DNA of 64,000 nt from Climacium dendroides (GCA_950106755.1 OX467088.1:30218401-30282400), one strand, 5' to 3'; positions 10,424 through 22,705 are shown, counted from the stretch's first letter. Numbers and translations: made by a program. Notes: generated by a model not told the origin, from the letters alone.

Positions 10424-11992
10424 ATGTTCGGAGCATACTTCTACGGCATCGTAGACAAAGATCTAACAGCGAGACATCGAGTAGTGGCAACGTTGGCTGA
10501 CTCATTGGATATGAATGATTTTCTTCATTCCAATTCCCCGTATTCTGCGAAGTACGTGCGGCCGTTGCACGTTGGGTCTCCACTTCTGCTCTCCGTGTCT
10601 CCGCCGCATGGCGACGATCTGGAATCACCTCGGTCAGCATCTGAGCGAGAGTCATGAGATGAGGACTCTGGTTCTGGAAACAGACACGAGGTGACACCGC
10701 ATCCCTCAGAAGCAATTCCTGATGAGGACCTACTTGGCATTGACGAATATGGGAGTATGGTGCCCACTTTGAAGCCTGTGCGGACTACCAAGGCAGGGTC
10801 TTCAGTAGACGAAGACATTGAGACAGATACGGAGTGGGACCAATGGCAAGCTGAACTGAGGACCAAGCGGACGCAAGAGCAGCAGGGAGATCGGGGACAA
10901 CCACCTCGTCAGCAATCACATGTGCAGCGGTCACCTGAGCTGCCTCCTCCTCAGCAGTTGGAAGCTACACAAAACCGCGCTGAGGATGAGGTTCCGGATG
11001 CCGCGATGGGTGGTTCCCAAGCGCATGAGGTTGAAGGTAGAGCCGGTTTAGACGTCCTTCCTGCCGAACGCCAAAAAATGAAGTCCGTAATCACTCACGA
11101 GGTTATGGATCTTAGTGATTTTGATTCAGAAGACTTTCCTCACTCCTCTGACGACGACGACGAAGAGAGTGAGCCCGAAAAAGAGGCTGTCGTGTCGACG
11201 TCGGCAATCTCTGAGTTGGCGGCTAAGCCTTCCGCAAAAGTGAAGGATGATCTCGGATATTGGGACATGGTAAACGAGCGGAAGGCTAGGAGAGAGGCAA
11301 GGAAGAAGGCACGACAGGACCAGCTTGACCTCAAGGACAAGCAGATCAGAGAAGCGGTGGCCTCGAGTCAAGAGACCAACCTAAGGTGCGCCAAGCTGGA
11401 GGAAATGGTGGCGGAACTTTTTGCTAGATCTCTATCGCAGACTCTCCCAAGCCAAATTCCAATGCCACCTCCAGTCCACTCCTCCTTGCCTGTAGCATCC
11501 GCGTCCCGCGATGCTGCCAATCCTTCTCATCCTCGAGTCGAGGATAAGACTAACGAGGTTCATCCCTCCGGAGACGACTACGTTGTAGCGACTCCAACAT
11601 CTCAGCTGCCCACGCCTAGTCTCACACGTCACGATGGGCAGTCTGCGCTCATCCCCGAATCTGCGGGCGTCACTCCTGCAGCACATCCTCGAGTCGAGGA
11701 TATTGATGGAGTTCCTGCGTCTTTGTTGGCAAGACCCTCAAGGCCTCCGAAAGTGGTCGACGAAGTAGAGGCTGCTTTATGCACAACTTCCCAAGAAGCG
11801 GGTGGAGAAGATCTTCGTGTCGATGATCTGGAGGAGGAGCTTCTTGATTACGGGGAGGCCGAAGAAGACATCCTCGAGAACATTCTCGAGGAGGGGGAAG
11901 TTCGGTCGGAGGCGACTGCAGTTGGTGAGGGCGAGGGATCACAAGGCGATGCATCGGAGGTACACTTGGCTGATCCATATGCGTTTATCTGA
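10424..11992 (+). pseudogene. Locus 1, exon 3: acidic, low-complexity C-terminal region containing two in-frame palindromes
   Basis: The frame is open from 10424 to TGA at 11990, apart from one TGA at 10655; the same frame resumes directly (DEDSGSGN). The product is acidic and Pro/Ser/Glu-rich, with a charged helix-forming stretch around 11260-11420 (likely coiled coil). Two perfect 17-bp palindromes, at 11529-11545 and 11685-11701, are read as HPRVEDK and HPRVEDI. The end is rich in Glu/Asp (EEELLDYGEAEED). An AATAAA signal follows about 245 bp downstream. No known domain; probably disordered. Confidence 0.55.
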
Positions 11993-12237
11993 GTGTCTGC
12001 GATGTGTAATGATTCGTGTCTTGCTTGGCTTGCGAAAGAGGTTGCTCTTTTGGTGTAGATTCCCTGTACTGAATCAAGTTTCGTTGGCAGGAAATCACAT
12101 TTATGATTGCTAGGCATTGATGCAGACCTCTAGGCCTACCTGCGTGTAGAATAGTGTAGCATAGAGTGTTCGCGTGAATCTGTGCTTCATTTAGTTTCAC
12201 GCAAAGTGTAACATGTAATCTTTGTAAAGAAAATGTA

Positions 12238-12243
12238 AATAAA
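12238..12243 (+). terminator. Poly(A) signal AATAAA of locus 1
   Basis: AATAAA occurs in T/A-rich DNA about 245 bp after the last stop of locus 1, a usual place for a plant polyadenylation signal. Confidence 0.45.
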
Positions 12244-12463
12244 ATTCCTATTCTCACAAGCTTCTAATTTCAATCTTTGTCGATGTTTTGTTTGCTCAGC
12301 CTATAATTCTTAAAAGCTTGTACCATCTGAGGGCATTGAAATCGCTTCCTGACTGGAACATGCAATCCATTAGTGGAATTCTGTGCTCCGTCCCGTTGTC
12401 TAGCTCACCTAATTCTGCATTCAAACAGGTAACTCCATTTCTTTGTTGTTCTGCTTTCATCAG

Positions 12464-13285
12464 GTAGAATTGCACAGGGGTGAAGAGAACGTGACGGATA
12501 TCGTAGAGCCCTCACCCTCGGTCAAGTGGCTCAACATTGTCTTCGATCTGAACGGCATTCTCTGTCAGTGCTTGCCAAGGTTAATCGCTAATAGTTTCAA
12601 GCCGTATCGGATGGAAGACAATGTGTTGTGCCACCTGAACCCGACTATCGTCGGGCCGAAGACCATGTTCGCGCGACAGAACGTCCGAGAGTTCCTGCAC
12701 GAGGTGTCACAAATCGCGAACAAGATTGTTATATAGTCCTCTATGGTGCAGCCCACTGCGGAATTGGTCGTCGAGCATTTGTTTAGGGGAATAAAAGCCC
12801 CGTATGACGTCCTAGGTCAGGAGAAATGCAGGAGGATAGAGACCTCGAAGGGAAAGTTTATCACGCGCGATTCTAAACCAGTATTCTTGAAAGTCCTATC
12901 TGAGCGCATGTTCAACCATAAGGGCGTGTGCACGACTTTCAACATGAACAATACCCTGCTCATTGATGACTCTCCCGAAAAGAGCGTCTGTAATGAGTTG
13001 TGGAATGCTGTGTTCTTCAATACCTGGACTCGTGCTCACTTGACAGACAACTTCCTCATGTCAGAACTCCTTCCTTGGCTTGCGCGCTTAGAGTCGGTGC
13101 ACGATCCGGGGCGTCTACGTGAGTTTGTAGGGGCGAACAGGATTGGCTTGGAACCCCTCACGAAGAACGACTACCAAGTGCAGTTCCTCGTGGAGGGGAT
13201 GAGGATGTCTGCCAGGAATCTGGGATATCGTTTTGAGCTTCCCGGCCTCCAACTAGTGATAGGCCCGGAGAGACGCGATCCCTAG
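12464..13285 (+). pseudogene. FCP1/SCP-type HAD phosphatase-like domain, TAG at the conserved Trp
   Basis: The exon starts after a strong acceptor (pyrimidine tract then TCATCAG at 12463). The frame reads VFDLNGILC near 12538, which matches HAD motif I of the FCP1/SCP phosphatases in the DLNG form, where the second Asp is Asn. Further on NTLLIDDSPEKS near 12949 matches the late acidic motif, followed by WNAVFFNTW. Between them IVI*SSM sits where the family has IW(S/T)S, so the TAG at 12734-12736 replaces a Trp codon (TGG to TAG). Such enzymes dephosphorylate Ser in proteins, e.g. the RNA polymerase II tail. This copy is presumably inactive: stop codon, altered motif I and no clear first exon. 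Confidence 0.65.
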
Positions 13286-13550
13286 TCATCCCTACAATCG
13301 TTTGTTTAGGGTTCCTTCGGGCGGCCTCGTAGGTTTGGATTGAATAGGAACTCACGTTTTGTATTTTTGTAATATTGTACATTTATTCAATTGTATATAA
13401 TTTTGAGAGCAAAGATTTTGGCACAGATGTTCCGCTATTGTATTGAGCGTTCCAATTGTCTGTCCAAGTAAATATGCGTTTCCTTTGCTTGTGATCATTT
13501 CATCAGTGGTATAATGTGGGCAGAACTTGTGTAATCTGGACTTCCTGCAG

Positions 13551-14120
13551 GTTGATTCTCCAAATGGAACTGAAACAAGCAAACATCACCGAGTGGCCAA
13601 GAGCCTCCTTTCCGGGTCGGAGAAGCTTGTTCTCCCTGTCAGCGACGATACACATCATCCTTGCCTCGAGGATGGTGTCCCGACAGATTCTGTAGGTCCA
13701 GCTACGGAGACAAAGGTCGTTAAGGAGCTAGTTGGCTTGCCGAATCAAGTAAGGGGGGCACAGGTTGGGGCTCACAGTGCACCTCATTTTCCTCGACTCG
13801 AGGATAGTGGGCCCCCGTCCCCACGTAGTGTTGGACGGCGAACGTTACTTCCCTCGCACATTCTGTTTCAACGGACGATTGCGAGAGAACAGCAGCAGTC
13901 GACGAGTTCTAAATCAATTGGAAATGCACGTCTGTACATAAACAATGTCGATATGCCATGGCCGACACCTCGAGGATCGAGGTCCCTATCTTCCTCCGAA
14001 TTACCTCCACACAAGCGTCAAGCAAAGCGCAAGGACAGTACCTCTCTAGGTATGGACCTCAGCAGTGGCGCGCAATATCCAAGTGCATCGTACCAGTCCT
14101 CACGACGTGAGGATATCTAG
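13551..14120 (+). CDS. Hypothetical Ser/Pro-rich exon with in-frame palindromes
   Basis: The exon follows an acceptor CTTCCTGCAG. The frame is open for 189 codons to TAG (14118) and stays coding-like a little further. It is Ser/Pro/Arg-rich with no recognised domain. Palindromes at 13657-13673 (HPCLEDG), 13789-13805 (FPRLEDS) and 14097-14113 (SSRREDI) are all read in the same frame. The last is a re-paired variant, TCCTCAC / GTGAGGA. It may be the tail of the phosphatase-like gene or a separate gene. Confidence 0.4.
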   Translation, partial: VDSPNGTETSKHHRVAKSLLSGSEKLVLPVSDDTHHPCLEDGVPTDSVGPATETKVVKELVGLPNQVRGAQVGAHSAPHFPRLEDSGPPSPRSVGRRTLLPSHILFQRTIAREQQQSTSSKSIGNARLYINNVDMPWPTPRGSRSLSSSELPPHKRQAKRKDSTSLGMDLSSGAQYPSASYQSSRREDI

Positions 14121-16541
14121 AGAGGCATGGCAAGGCTGAAGGCGTTGGAGGCGCTAGAGGCGGACAAGAACAATTGTACAGGCCACAAATGACGTTTGGT
14201 CAAGCCGATTCAATTTTGGATGCCATGGGCGTCAAATTGCCTAAACCCTATAAATAGCATGCTGAATAGAATACAGAAAAAAAATTACTTAGAAAAGTTG
14301 AGGTTTATGTGTACAGTTAGCCTCTTCGTTTCTACACAAATTCAGAGTACCTAGTGCTCAATAGCCATTTACGTCCAGTGACATCGTGATAGAGGCTTGA
14401 AAGTTCTTTGTGTAATTAAACTCTCAAGTAATTTGAGCTTACTGAATGCAATTCAACTCACTTTTCTATGCATCTATTTATCCTTTGTTAATTATTTTCT
14501 AGAATGTAGCCTTAGAGATCTTTATTGTTGTTGTGAGTTGAGGGTTCATTTACAACTATTCAATCAATTGAGCTTCGCACTCCGGTTTTCAATGTCTCAA
14601 AATGACCATTTTGTCTCAATTTAACGAATAAGGCCTTTTTCATTGATAAAAACATCTACAAAATTGTAATATAAGCTACTATATTGGGATAAATAACTTC
14701 AATTCCTAATTAAAGATTAAAATAATTCATATGCACTTGTCCAACCCTTTGCCTTTAATTTGAATTTGGTCATTTAGCCCAATCATTGATGATTTTAGCA
14801 TAATGTAACAACAAACCACCTAATATAATACAATAATTGGATTTGATTGTAGTATAAACAATTTCTATGAGGGTAATCACTTACAAGATATCATGTTTAT
14901 GGATTTTAGTGTTCTTTAATTCATTGGCCTTAGTAAATGAAAGCGGCTCTTCCCCTCCCTTCAAGACTATTCTTGTATAGATTTATAAATTATGTACTAT
15001 GAATCATTATAATATAATATATAGTAGTTGTTATATAGTGCGCTTCAAAAAAATGATGCTATAATAACTTGAATATTTTTAAAATTATTAGTTTCAACAT
15101 TTAAGATGTACCCAATAGTATGTCTCACATTGTTTTTAAAATAACCACTAGTAAAGCACTTGGGAGTATACTTGTATTAGATCATGTAATACAAATTTCG
15201 TGAAGTTTGACCTTTTAGATTGAAAGATATTAGCATTCAAAGTGAAAGTTATTAACATTTAAAGTGGAAAAAAAGAAGTTTTGAACCCTAATAGTACCCA
15301 AGAATTATAGATGATTTTGACTTAAAACTTTTGGAATATTTTTGCACAATGAACTTTATATTAAAAAATTTAATGTACTAAAGAGATTATTAGGTGTACC
15401 AATTTTTTAAGACAAATAAATAAATAGAACACATCCAATAAAATTCTACAATGCAACAATGTCCAAAGAAATTACTTCATAACACACTATTTTCCAATCA
15501 CATTTTACACCACATACTTTCAAAGTACAATATAGTAATTCCAATACTGAATTGAAACATATAGATTATTCATCTATGACAAGCCAAAAAAATTACAACA
15601 AATGCAAAACTCCTAATTTCTATAGGATTGAAATGTATAATGTAAGTTCTAAAGAGTCCAATGGAGTGGGCATTCCTTTAAAAAAGAATCTAGCTTGTTC
15701 CTTAATTTGTTCCTAATTGGTCTTGGAGTTGGGAAAGGTGAAGAAAAAATAATAAATACAGGACTTGGACTCAGAGAGTAAAGGCCAATGTTCCAACTGA
15801 GTCTCTTGTATAATATTTTTGAAGCAATTAAGCACCCCCAAAATGGATCGAAAAGTCCAAAATCCATTTTCTAGGAATTTTTTAGATCTTCATTGGGTAG
15901 ATTTGGAGAAAATTCAACCCACTTGAATGCCTTATAAAATGTTTTTCTCTTCCTTTCATATTCAAAAAAATTGTTTGGGACTTGGAGGCTGAGTTGAATT
16001 CATCTCAGCCTCAATAAGTGCTACCATGCTCATGTGGGACTTCACACATACCAATTTCTAGCTCTCCACCAACCAGATTTTGTAACTTCACAGGGACTTG
16101 GGACATAAAGTGAAGTGGCTCTCAGAAAACGCCTCCAGATCAAGAGTGTGCGATCGCAAAAACTACCGACATAGCCCATAAACGACTCCCATTGCATCCG
16201 GCTGCTACCGCGTACGGTCCATGTACCCAGGATATCCGAGAAATCCTCCCTTGGCTCATCAGTAGTCAGTCTACAATGGTATTCAGAAAACTGAACCAAA
16301 TTTTCAGACAGTTACAGTATCAAATGCAGCCACAAGAACGAGGACAAATTGACTTGCGAGCACGTCAACAAATGGCGAACTGATAAGGTGACTGACAAAT
16401 CAACGTAGTATACATGAACCTGATGGAGTTTGTCTTGAGATTCAAATCTTCGATTGGCAGTTTATGAACTAATATATGGAATCACTTTAAAAGTGAAGAG
16501 CAGAACTCCAGTAAAGATCTCATCGCCTGTACAATGCAGTC
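14121..16541. other. AT-rich intergenic DNA
   Basis: Short ORFs only. No palindromes, splice-flanked exons or repeats were recognised. The part after 16.0 kb may be the distal 3' side of the prohibitin gene. Confidence 0.5.
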
Positions 16542-16547
16542 TTTATT
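16542..16547 (-). terminator. Poly(A) signal AATAAA of the prohibitin gene
   Basis: On the minus strand AATAAA lies about 226 bp past the stop codon, in a context free of coding sequence. Confidence 0.5.
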
Positions 16548-16772
16548 CCCATTCCTATAACCACCTTGAGAAGCAGGTCATCTAAGGCAGTTCGCTGTGC
16601 CAAAACTGAACCTAACTGCAACATACCAAGGGGCAGCTTGCCTAGAAAGAAGAGGTAATCTTGAGAATCCACGTTGTCAACACTCAGACTACTCCTGGGA
16701 AAATCGCTCTCTCCAGCAAGAAGACTGACAAGGGAGAGACTACATGTTTACAAGAATAGCTTGGTTCTTCCT

Positions 16773-18355
16773 TTACTTTTTGGTTTGAAGTGATGCCTTC
16801 AGACCGATTTCCTCCACACCCATGTCTTGCAGGTTAAGAAGCAAAGAATCGGCACTCAAAAAGACGCGATTCTGAGAGGTGGAAATGGTGTTCGCGATTT
16901 CACGGCTAGCCTCAATCTTTCGCAAAGTGATGAAAGCCGGATTGTTTGAAATGGCATCACCAATAAGCTGGGCACTCTTTGCCTCTCCCTGAAATATAAA
17001 CAAAAGGAAACTTAGAATCCCCTCCAAAACCTAACGACACAGCTCCTATAAAAAAAACAAAAACAAAAACCAGAAACCAAATTGCAAAATCAACCCTTAC
17101 ACAAAGCCCAACCAAAAGGATCAATTGAGGCACCTGAGCACGAATAATTGCACTTCGTTTGTCTTGCTCTGCTTTCTCCACCACAAACTTGGCTCTCTCA
17201 GCGTCCTGGGCGGCAACTTGCTTCGCTTCAATAGCAGCTGTGAACTCTCTCCCGAAAGTAAGGTTGGTGATCGACACATCATCCAATGCAATATTAAAGC
17301 TCGTAGCGCGCTCCTGCAAGATTCTACGGATTTCCCTGCTCACCACCTGTCATATCCAACTCAGGCAACAATAGTCAATATCGATTAGATAATAAAGAAT
17401 CAACCTCTGTGCGTAGGTAAAAAACAGAATCTAAGCTTTGAATGTGATATCAGAACGCATGAACTCATAGCGAGAAATTGGACTACCCGAGTGAAATAAG
17501 TAAATAAATGTTGAAACACTTCGTGCTCTTATCCTAGAGTGAAATCTGGACGAGCGATTTCAAAGGATTGACAGGCCACTGCAGCCTACCTCACGCTGTG
17601 TAATAAGCTGGCTAGCATTGTATTGGGCAACGACTGCCTTCAAAGTTTCCTGAACGATGGAAGGCAATACTCTTTCCGCGTAGTCCTGCCCTAGAGTGCG
17701 ATAAATCGTTGGTAGCTGATCAGCCATCGGTCGTGTCAGCACTCGCAAAGTAATCCTAACCTGTGAATACAGATGTAAAGAATTAAACATTGATTGCACC
17801 GAAGTAAAGATTGATTGCCTGCAGAGATTACACCTCCCTTCCAACAAATATGCACAATACATTGAACAGATCATACTTCTCAATTCAAGAAATGTAAGAA
17901 AGAAGTCTACGATCAAGCCACAAGCATACAATCATAGTATCACTTACCATCTGAAGATCCCTACTTCCCGATGTGCTCTCAACAATGTTCGGTCGCGCAC
18001 GGACATCGTATATGACAGGTCTGTCAAACCAGGGAATCATAAAATGTGTGCCCTCGGGATAGACCTGCGAACCAAACACCCTCAATACTGATAATTTGAC
18101 TAAAACTAAACCCTAGACGATCAAAAATGAAATGTCAAGTCATCAAGTACCAAGAAAAAAAAATCGCAACCCTTTCACCTTATCCTTGACACCCACGATG
18201 CGATTGAACACAATAGCACGGTGACCACCCTCGACGTTGTACAGGGAGTTCATGGCACCATACAAACCGAGTCCACCGATGACCGCGAGCCTGGCCAAGG
18301 CGCTGGCAGGCCCCGCATTGGGCATCTTTACGTTGCGCATGTTGTTGATATTCAT
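16773..18355 (-). CDS. PHB2: Prohibitin, type II (PHB2-like), five exons, intact
   Basis: Exons on the minus strand are 18355-18179, 18064-17948, 17760-17590, 17346-17134 and 16988-16773. All introns are phase 0 with GT/AG ends. They join into 297 codons with no stop or shift. Residues 20-40 are a hydrophobic anchor after a short basic start, as in inner-membrane prohibitins. The PHB/SPFH core follows ([56 protein letters not shown]). A coiled-coil region ([20 protein letters not shown]) and the end LLLNLQDM close the protein. Type II is indicated by [12 protein letters not shown] and the extended N-terminus. Prohibitins form ring complexes with type I partners in the mitochondrial inner membrane and stabilise respiratory and protease complexes. 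This is the only clearly intact conserved host gene here. Confidence 0.97.
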
Positions 18356-18476
18356 GACTCCAACTCTAGCACTACCCTCCGGGAAAAAAAATTCTTCGAC
18401 GAATCGGAGTGACGCCCGTCGTCAGAGGTGCAAGCGCAGAGGAGAAGAACGGGACTGGGAGAGAAGAATGACGCAG

Positions 18477-18514
18477 GTTTAGGGTTTCTGGAGTAACAAT
18501 GCTTGAACCCTAAA
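18477..18514 (-). promoter_or_regulatory. Telo-box pair upstream of the prohibitin gene
   Basis: The minus strand carries AAACCCTAA at 18487-18479, and a second CCCTAAA-type motif lies at 18505-18514 in the opposite direction. They lie 125-160 bp upstream of the ATG. Telo-boxes are known promoter elements of plant genes expressed in dividing cells, which fits a mitochondrial biogenesis gene. Confidence 0.55.
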
Positions 18515-20257
18515 GCAGGGTTTAGATCACCGTGGGAATAGCACCCTGGGTGCACCGTGGAGCCGCCGTTGGATCAGATCGACGGTGTGGGGGGGAGAGG
18601 AAGCGTACAGGTGAACTTCCGCCACGATAGTGGCCTATTACTACCCTGAACGCAGAATTTTGCGTTTGAAACAGGAAATCATAGAAAAACATTATCTTGG
18701 TTTTGTTGAGACCAACCTAGTTTTCTTCTAAACTTTGTTACATATGAAAAAGTGACAATTTTAAAAGTTTTGCACTTTGCAATAGGAATGGTAGTGTTGA
18801 GTGCTTCGTTGCTGAAAAATGGTCACGAGATTTTATGAGTTAAACGATTAGACAATTTATAATCCATTTGGAAAGTTCTAAATAAAGGGCTTTTGATGTA
18901 CATTCATAGATTGAAGAACAATGAAATAGCTAAACAATTATATTTTTAGATATGAGTTAATTATTTGAAATTAATGCATTTTGATTGGTGGTGAGCATTT
19001 GAACATGTAATCATGTCATTCATGAACATTGTAGGTCATGCAATTTTTATCTTGATTTTTTAAATGATTGTTACTTAATATTCAATTATGATTTATGAAT
19101 GTCCGAAGTGAATGCTTTTTTTTCTTAATTTTTACCATGTAATCCTAAAAAACTAGGGAGCTGAGCCATATTCCATACTTTAAAAAACTATCATCCTATA
19201 TGTCAAGGAAAACAAACTTAAAAAATAGAGTCCTAAGTATGTCCATTCATTAAAACCACAATCATTTTATTGTCTACATTTAAATGATTGCAATACAATT
19301 ATAGGGTACGTAAGATATGATACTATGTCTCCTTGAATTCATACCATTGCCAATCATTTTGATTTTCTAAATTGTAATGATTGCCATAGACATTAATGAT
19401 AAAGAATATAGGACACTATCTAACTACATTCCTTGTATTTCTCTTGACAATCATTTTTATTTAAAAAATCTAAATTGTTCATTTACTAGAAAATAATCAA
19501 CACTCACATTGGTTAATGTATACTTTGTAGATGAATTTTTAGAAACAAATTCATTGAAAACAAAGATATATTTTAAAATCAAAGTACCATAAACTTGAAT
19601 CACTAATAAATCTTAATTATTTTTATGGGCGACACATTTACAACTTCTATATTATTTTATTTATAGTAATGTATACTACTTTGAGTGTGACTTATGGAGT
19701 GAGTTCTTTGAATCGTCATTGAATTTAGCTCCTATTTTTAGGTTATGTGGTAAGTATTAGAAAAAGTAGCATGGACTTCTAGCGCTCATGAATCTTAACT
19801 TCATAAGCAGGATACTTATAACTTCTACATTTTTTGGTATAAATTTTCTGGTGTCTCTCTGCCAATTCAATTAAGATGGAAGTAATTTTCTATTGTAAAC
19901 CAAGTCCTAAAAAGTGTGGAGTTGAAAAATAAGAAGCCAGAGAAATTTATCACTAAGTTACCCTAAATCTAAGGCCAGGTGTAGGCCAAAATAATGTAGA
20001 ACCTAGAATTGGAAGCTAAACAAATTTATCATTAAGTTGAGATGCATTTGTTTTGTTAATGAATCCAATTCTAACTCAATAGCAGAAATTGAGGAAGGTG
20101 TCTCAAAATTTGTTACTTTCTTCTTGTATGAGAAAAACATCTTGTAGTGTAAATAGACAAATTTTTTGAAATCCATTTTCATACTCTTAGAGTGACCATT
20201 GTACAGTGGGGTATCAATGAAAATGGTGTTTTCGAATTCACAGTGAAAGAAATATCA
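18515..20257. other. AT-rich intergenic DNA
   Basis: No gene-like frame or clear element was seen between the prohibitin promoter and the direct repeats at 20.26 kb. Confidence 0.5.
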
Positions 20258-21215
20258 GTGCTACCAACTTTGGCAACTTCCTGAGAGCTAAAAAATTGGT
20301 ATTTTACCATGAAATTTTTGTCACAACATTATCTTTATGTTAATAACACGAGTAACAAATTTCAAGGCAAAAAAATTCACCAAAAAATAGATATTCAAAA
20401 TCTACCAACATGTATAGCTATAAAAAAAAATTCATTGCTACCAACTTTGACAGCCTCCCAAGAATTGAATTTTTTTTTCCATGAAGTTTTTTGAACAATA
20501 AGTTCTCTATATTTATAAAATATTTTCTAAATTTCAATGTCAAAAGATCAATAAAAAAAAAGATATTTACAATCTTCCAACATGTCATCACAAAATTTAA
20601 ACCCTATGATTTATCAACAGTTATTATGTAGTTATTGTTGTTTCATGGATTTGCACATTAACTACAATTTATCATATTATTACGATGCATTACTTCACAT
20701 TGTTACGATGCAATTGCAAGTAATGCATTGTAACAATGCGATAACAATGCAAAGTAATGCATTCTTCACAAAGTTTTTGCCCCTACGGTTTGTTAACAAT
20801 TATCATGTGATTATTGTTGTTTTATGGGTTTGCACATTAATTATAATTTATTGCATCATTACAATACATTACTTCGCATTGTTACAATGTAGTTGCAAGT
20901 AATGCATTGTAATGATGAAATAAATTGCAATTAAGGTGCAAACCCATGAAATAATGATAACTACATGATAATTGTTGATAAATTTTAGGGTTTAAACTTT
21001 GTGATGGTATAGTTATGAGAAACAACAAGAAAAAACATAATTTCACTACTACCAATTTGACATCTTTCTAAGGGCTAAGAGGTTGTTTATTTACCATGAA
21101 AATTTGGGTAGAAGATGTTCTTAATGTTAATAACATGTATGCCAAATTTCAAAGTCAAAAATTTATATAAAAATAGATTTCTATGATCTACCAATGTATG
21201 TAGTTGTGTGAAATA
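20258..21215. repeat. Three diverged direct repeats of about 150-190 bp
   Basis: The phrase CTACCAACTTTG(G/A)CA...ACCATGAA...AATTTCAA opens related blocks at about 20258-20440 and 20441-20584, and a related block follows at 21045-21215. The second block is interrupted by the fold-back element at 20585-21007. Confidence 0.65.
20585..21007. mobile_element. Fold-back (MITE-like) element, 423 bp
   Basis: The two halves are long inverted copies of each other. The left end TCATCACAAA...TTTAAACCCTA is matched by the right end TAGGGTTTAAA...TTTGTGATGG. Arms extend about 170 bp each and meet at a region rich in TTACAATG/CATTGTAA repeats. The neighbouring direct repeats give the empty site (CCAACATG|TATAG), so the element boundaries are supported independently. 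No coding capacity and no clear target duplication. Confidence 0.8.
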
Positions 21216-21592
21216 TTTTAAGGACATATTGAAAATGTTGAAGTATCTTAAACACTCATGCTTCCAAACTAAAATTATTCAAATGACACAATTTCTAAAC
21301 ATAAATGCTTTTCAACAAAATTAAGGATATCAAAATCTAGATGTATGCACTTGTCACATCTCAAAAAATGCATTTGTTTGAAAATTGAACATCATACATG
21401 CATGAAGAAGTTTTTTCCTTTCAATATGAATGCTTGCATTTAGAGTTGAGCATTATAGGAGGTGGGATGTGTGATGATCTGAGGAGCAAGTAATGAGTGA
21501 TTTTTTTTCAAGTAGAGGATTGAAGATTTGTAAACATGAATAGCCTAAGTAGTAACTAAGTGCATGAAGGATGTGACAGTTGAGTGAATCAA

Positions 21593-21693
21593 GGCTATGT
21601 GATGATTAAGTGGGTGAGGCTATGAGATGAGTGATTAAACGAGGCTATGTGATGACTAAGTGAGTGAGGTTATGTGGTGACTAAGTGAGTGAG
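21593..21693. repeat. Short imperfect tandem repeat (GAGGCTATGTGATGACTAAG)
   Basis: About three imperfect units of 25-30 bp follow one another. Flanking DNA from 21216 to 22690 is otherwise AT-rich and without recognised genes. Confidence 0.55.
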
Positions 21694-22698
21694 GGTTGGA
21701 TCATGGATGATGGGTGATTACTCACTAAGGTTTGAATGATGAGTGCATGAGGTTGGTTACTGAAATTTTTTGATCTAATTAACATTCTGAAATTATACTA
21801 AGAAGCTTAGTGATAGAGATGTTTGTGCTATTGTACATGTTTCAAAAACTCATTGTCGCTCAACGCTCTCAAAGATTACTAGTATATGTCCTATTTAAGC
21901 ATCTAGGAGCACTATTTAAAGGGCCTCACATGGAAGTAGCATTTTCAGTTGAATTGTAGTCAAAAAACTTTTTTTGATACCTTGTCACATATCTTAGTAA
22001 TTGAATTTTGCTTAGAAGTATTGTGGGTGGAGTGTAGAAGAATGGGAGTGGGTTGTTTTGACAAATGAGTCTACCTTTGAAGTTGAAAAAAATTCTAGAT
22101 AAGTTCATGTTTGGAGAAATGCATATGAGTGCTATTCATCAAATTGTATAGCTCCAACTTTTAAGAATGGAAGAACTTTATTGATGATTTAACGCACATT
22201 TGCTAAAGGACAAAAATCACAACTTATTTTTTTGCAACCTTGAGTAAGGAAGCAACTGAGATGGGACTTGTCCATGACAACCGTGTGACTACACCGTATC
22301 TTTTGGGAACTTTTGGGGCTCTAACAGTGTTACAATGCAATATTGGATTGCATTAACTACGTTTGCAAGGAAAGAAAACACAGGGGGGATAAAGAAAGGC
22401 CTAAAACCTGCGTTGTGGGGTGTCGCAACATGAATTTTTGATTTTTCTTAGCTTACGTAAAAGTTGGAATGGAAACCAATGACAAAGGAACCGGATCCAA
22501 TTAGAAGGCATAAGAAAACAGAAAATAAATAAGGAAAATAAAATAGTAGGCCAATTGGATCTAATCCAATCCAAAGTTACAAATTGGACAGGAACAGAAA
22601 TCCATCTGACTTTGGTCTAGGAACCAAATTAGGGTTGGACTGGATGTCACGACGACCGGACCGGAAAAGGTCATAATGACTAGTACGGGTCCTGAGAC

Positions 22699-22705
22699 TA
22701 TTTAA
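22699..22705 (+). promoter_or_regulatory. TATA-like box of element A1
   Basis: TATTTAA followed by GGACTGGCC lies about 390 bp upstream of the first ATG of the A1 ORF. Element A3 has a TATA box (37072) at a similar distance from its ORF. Confidence 0.4.
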
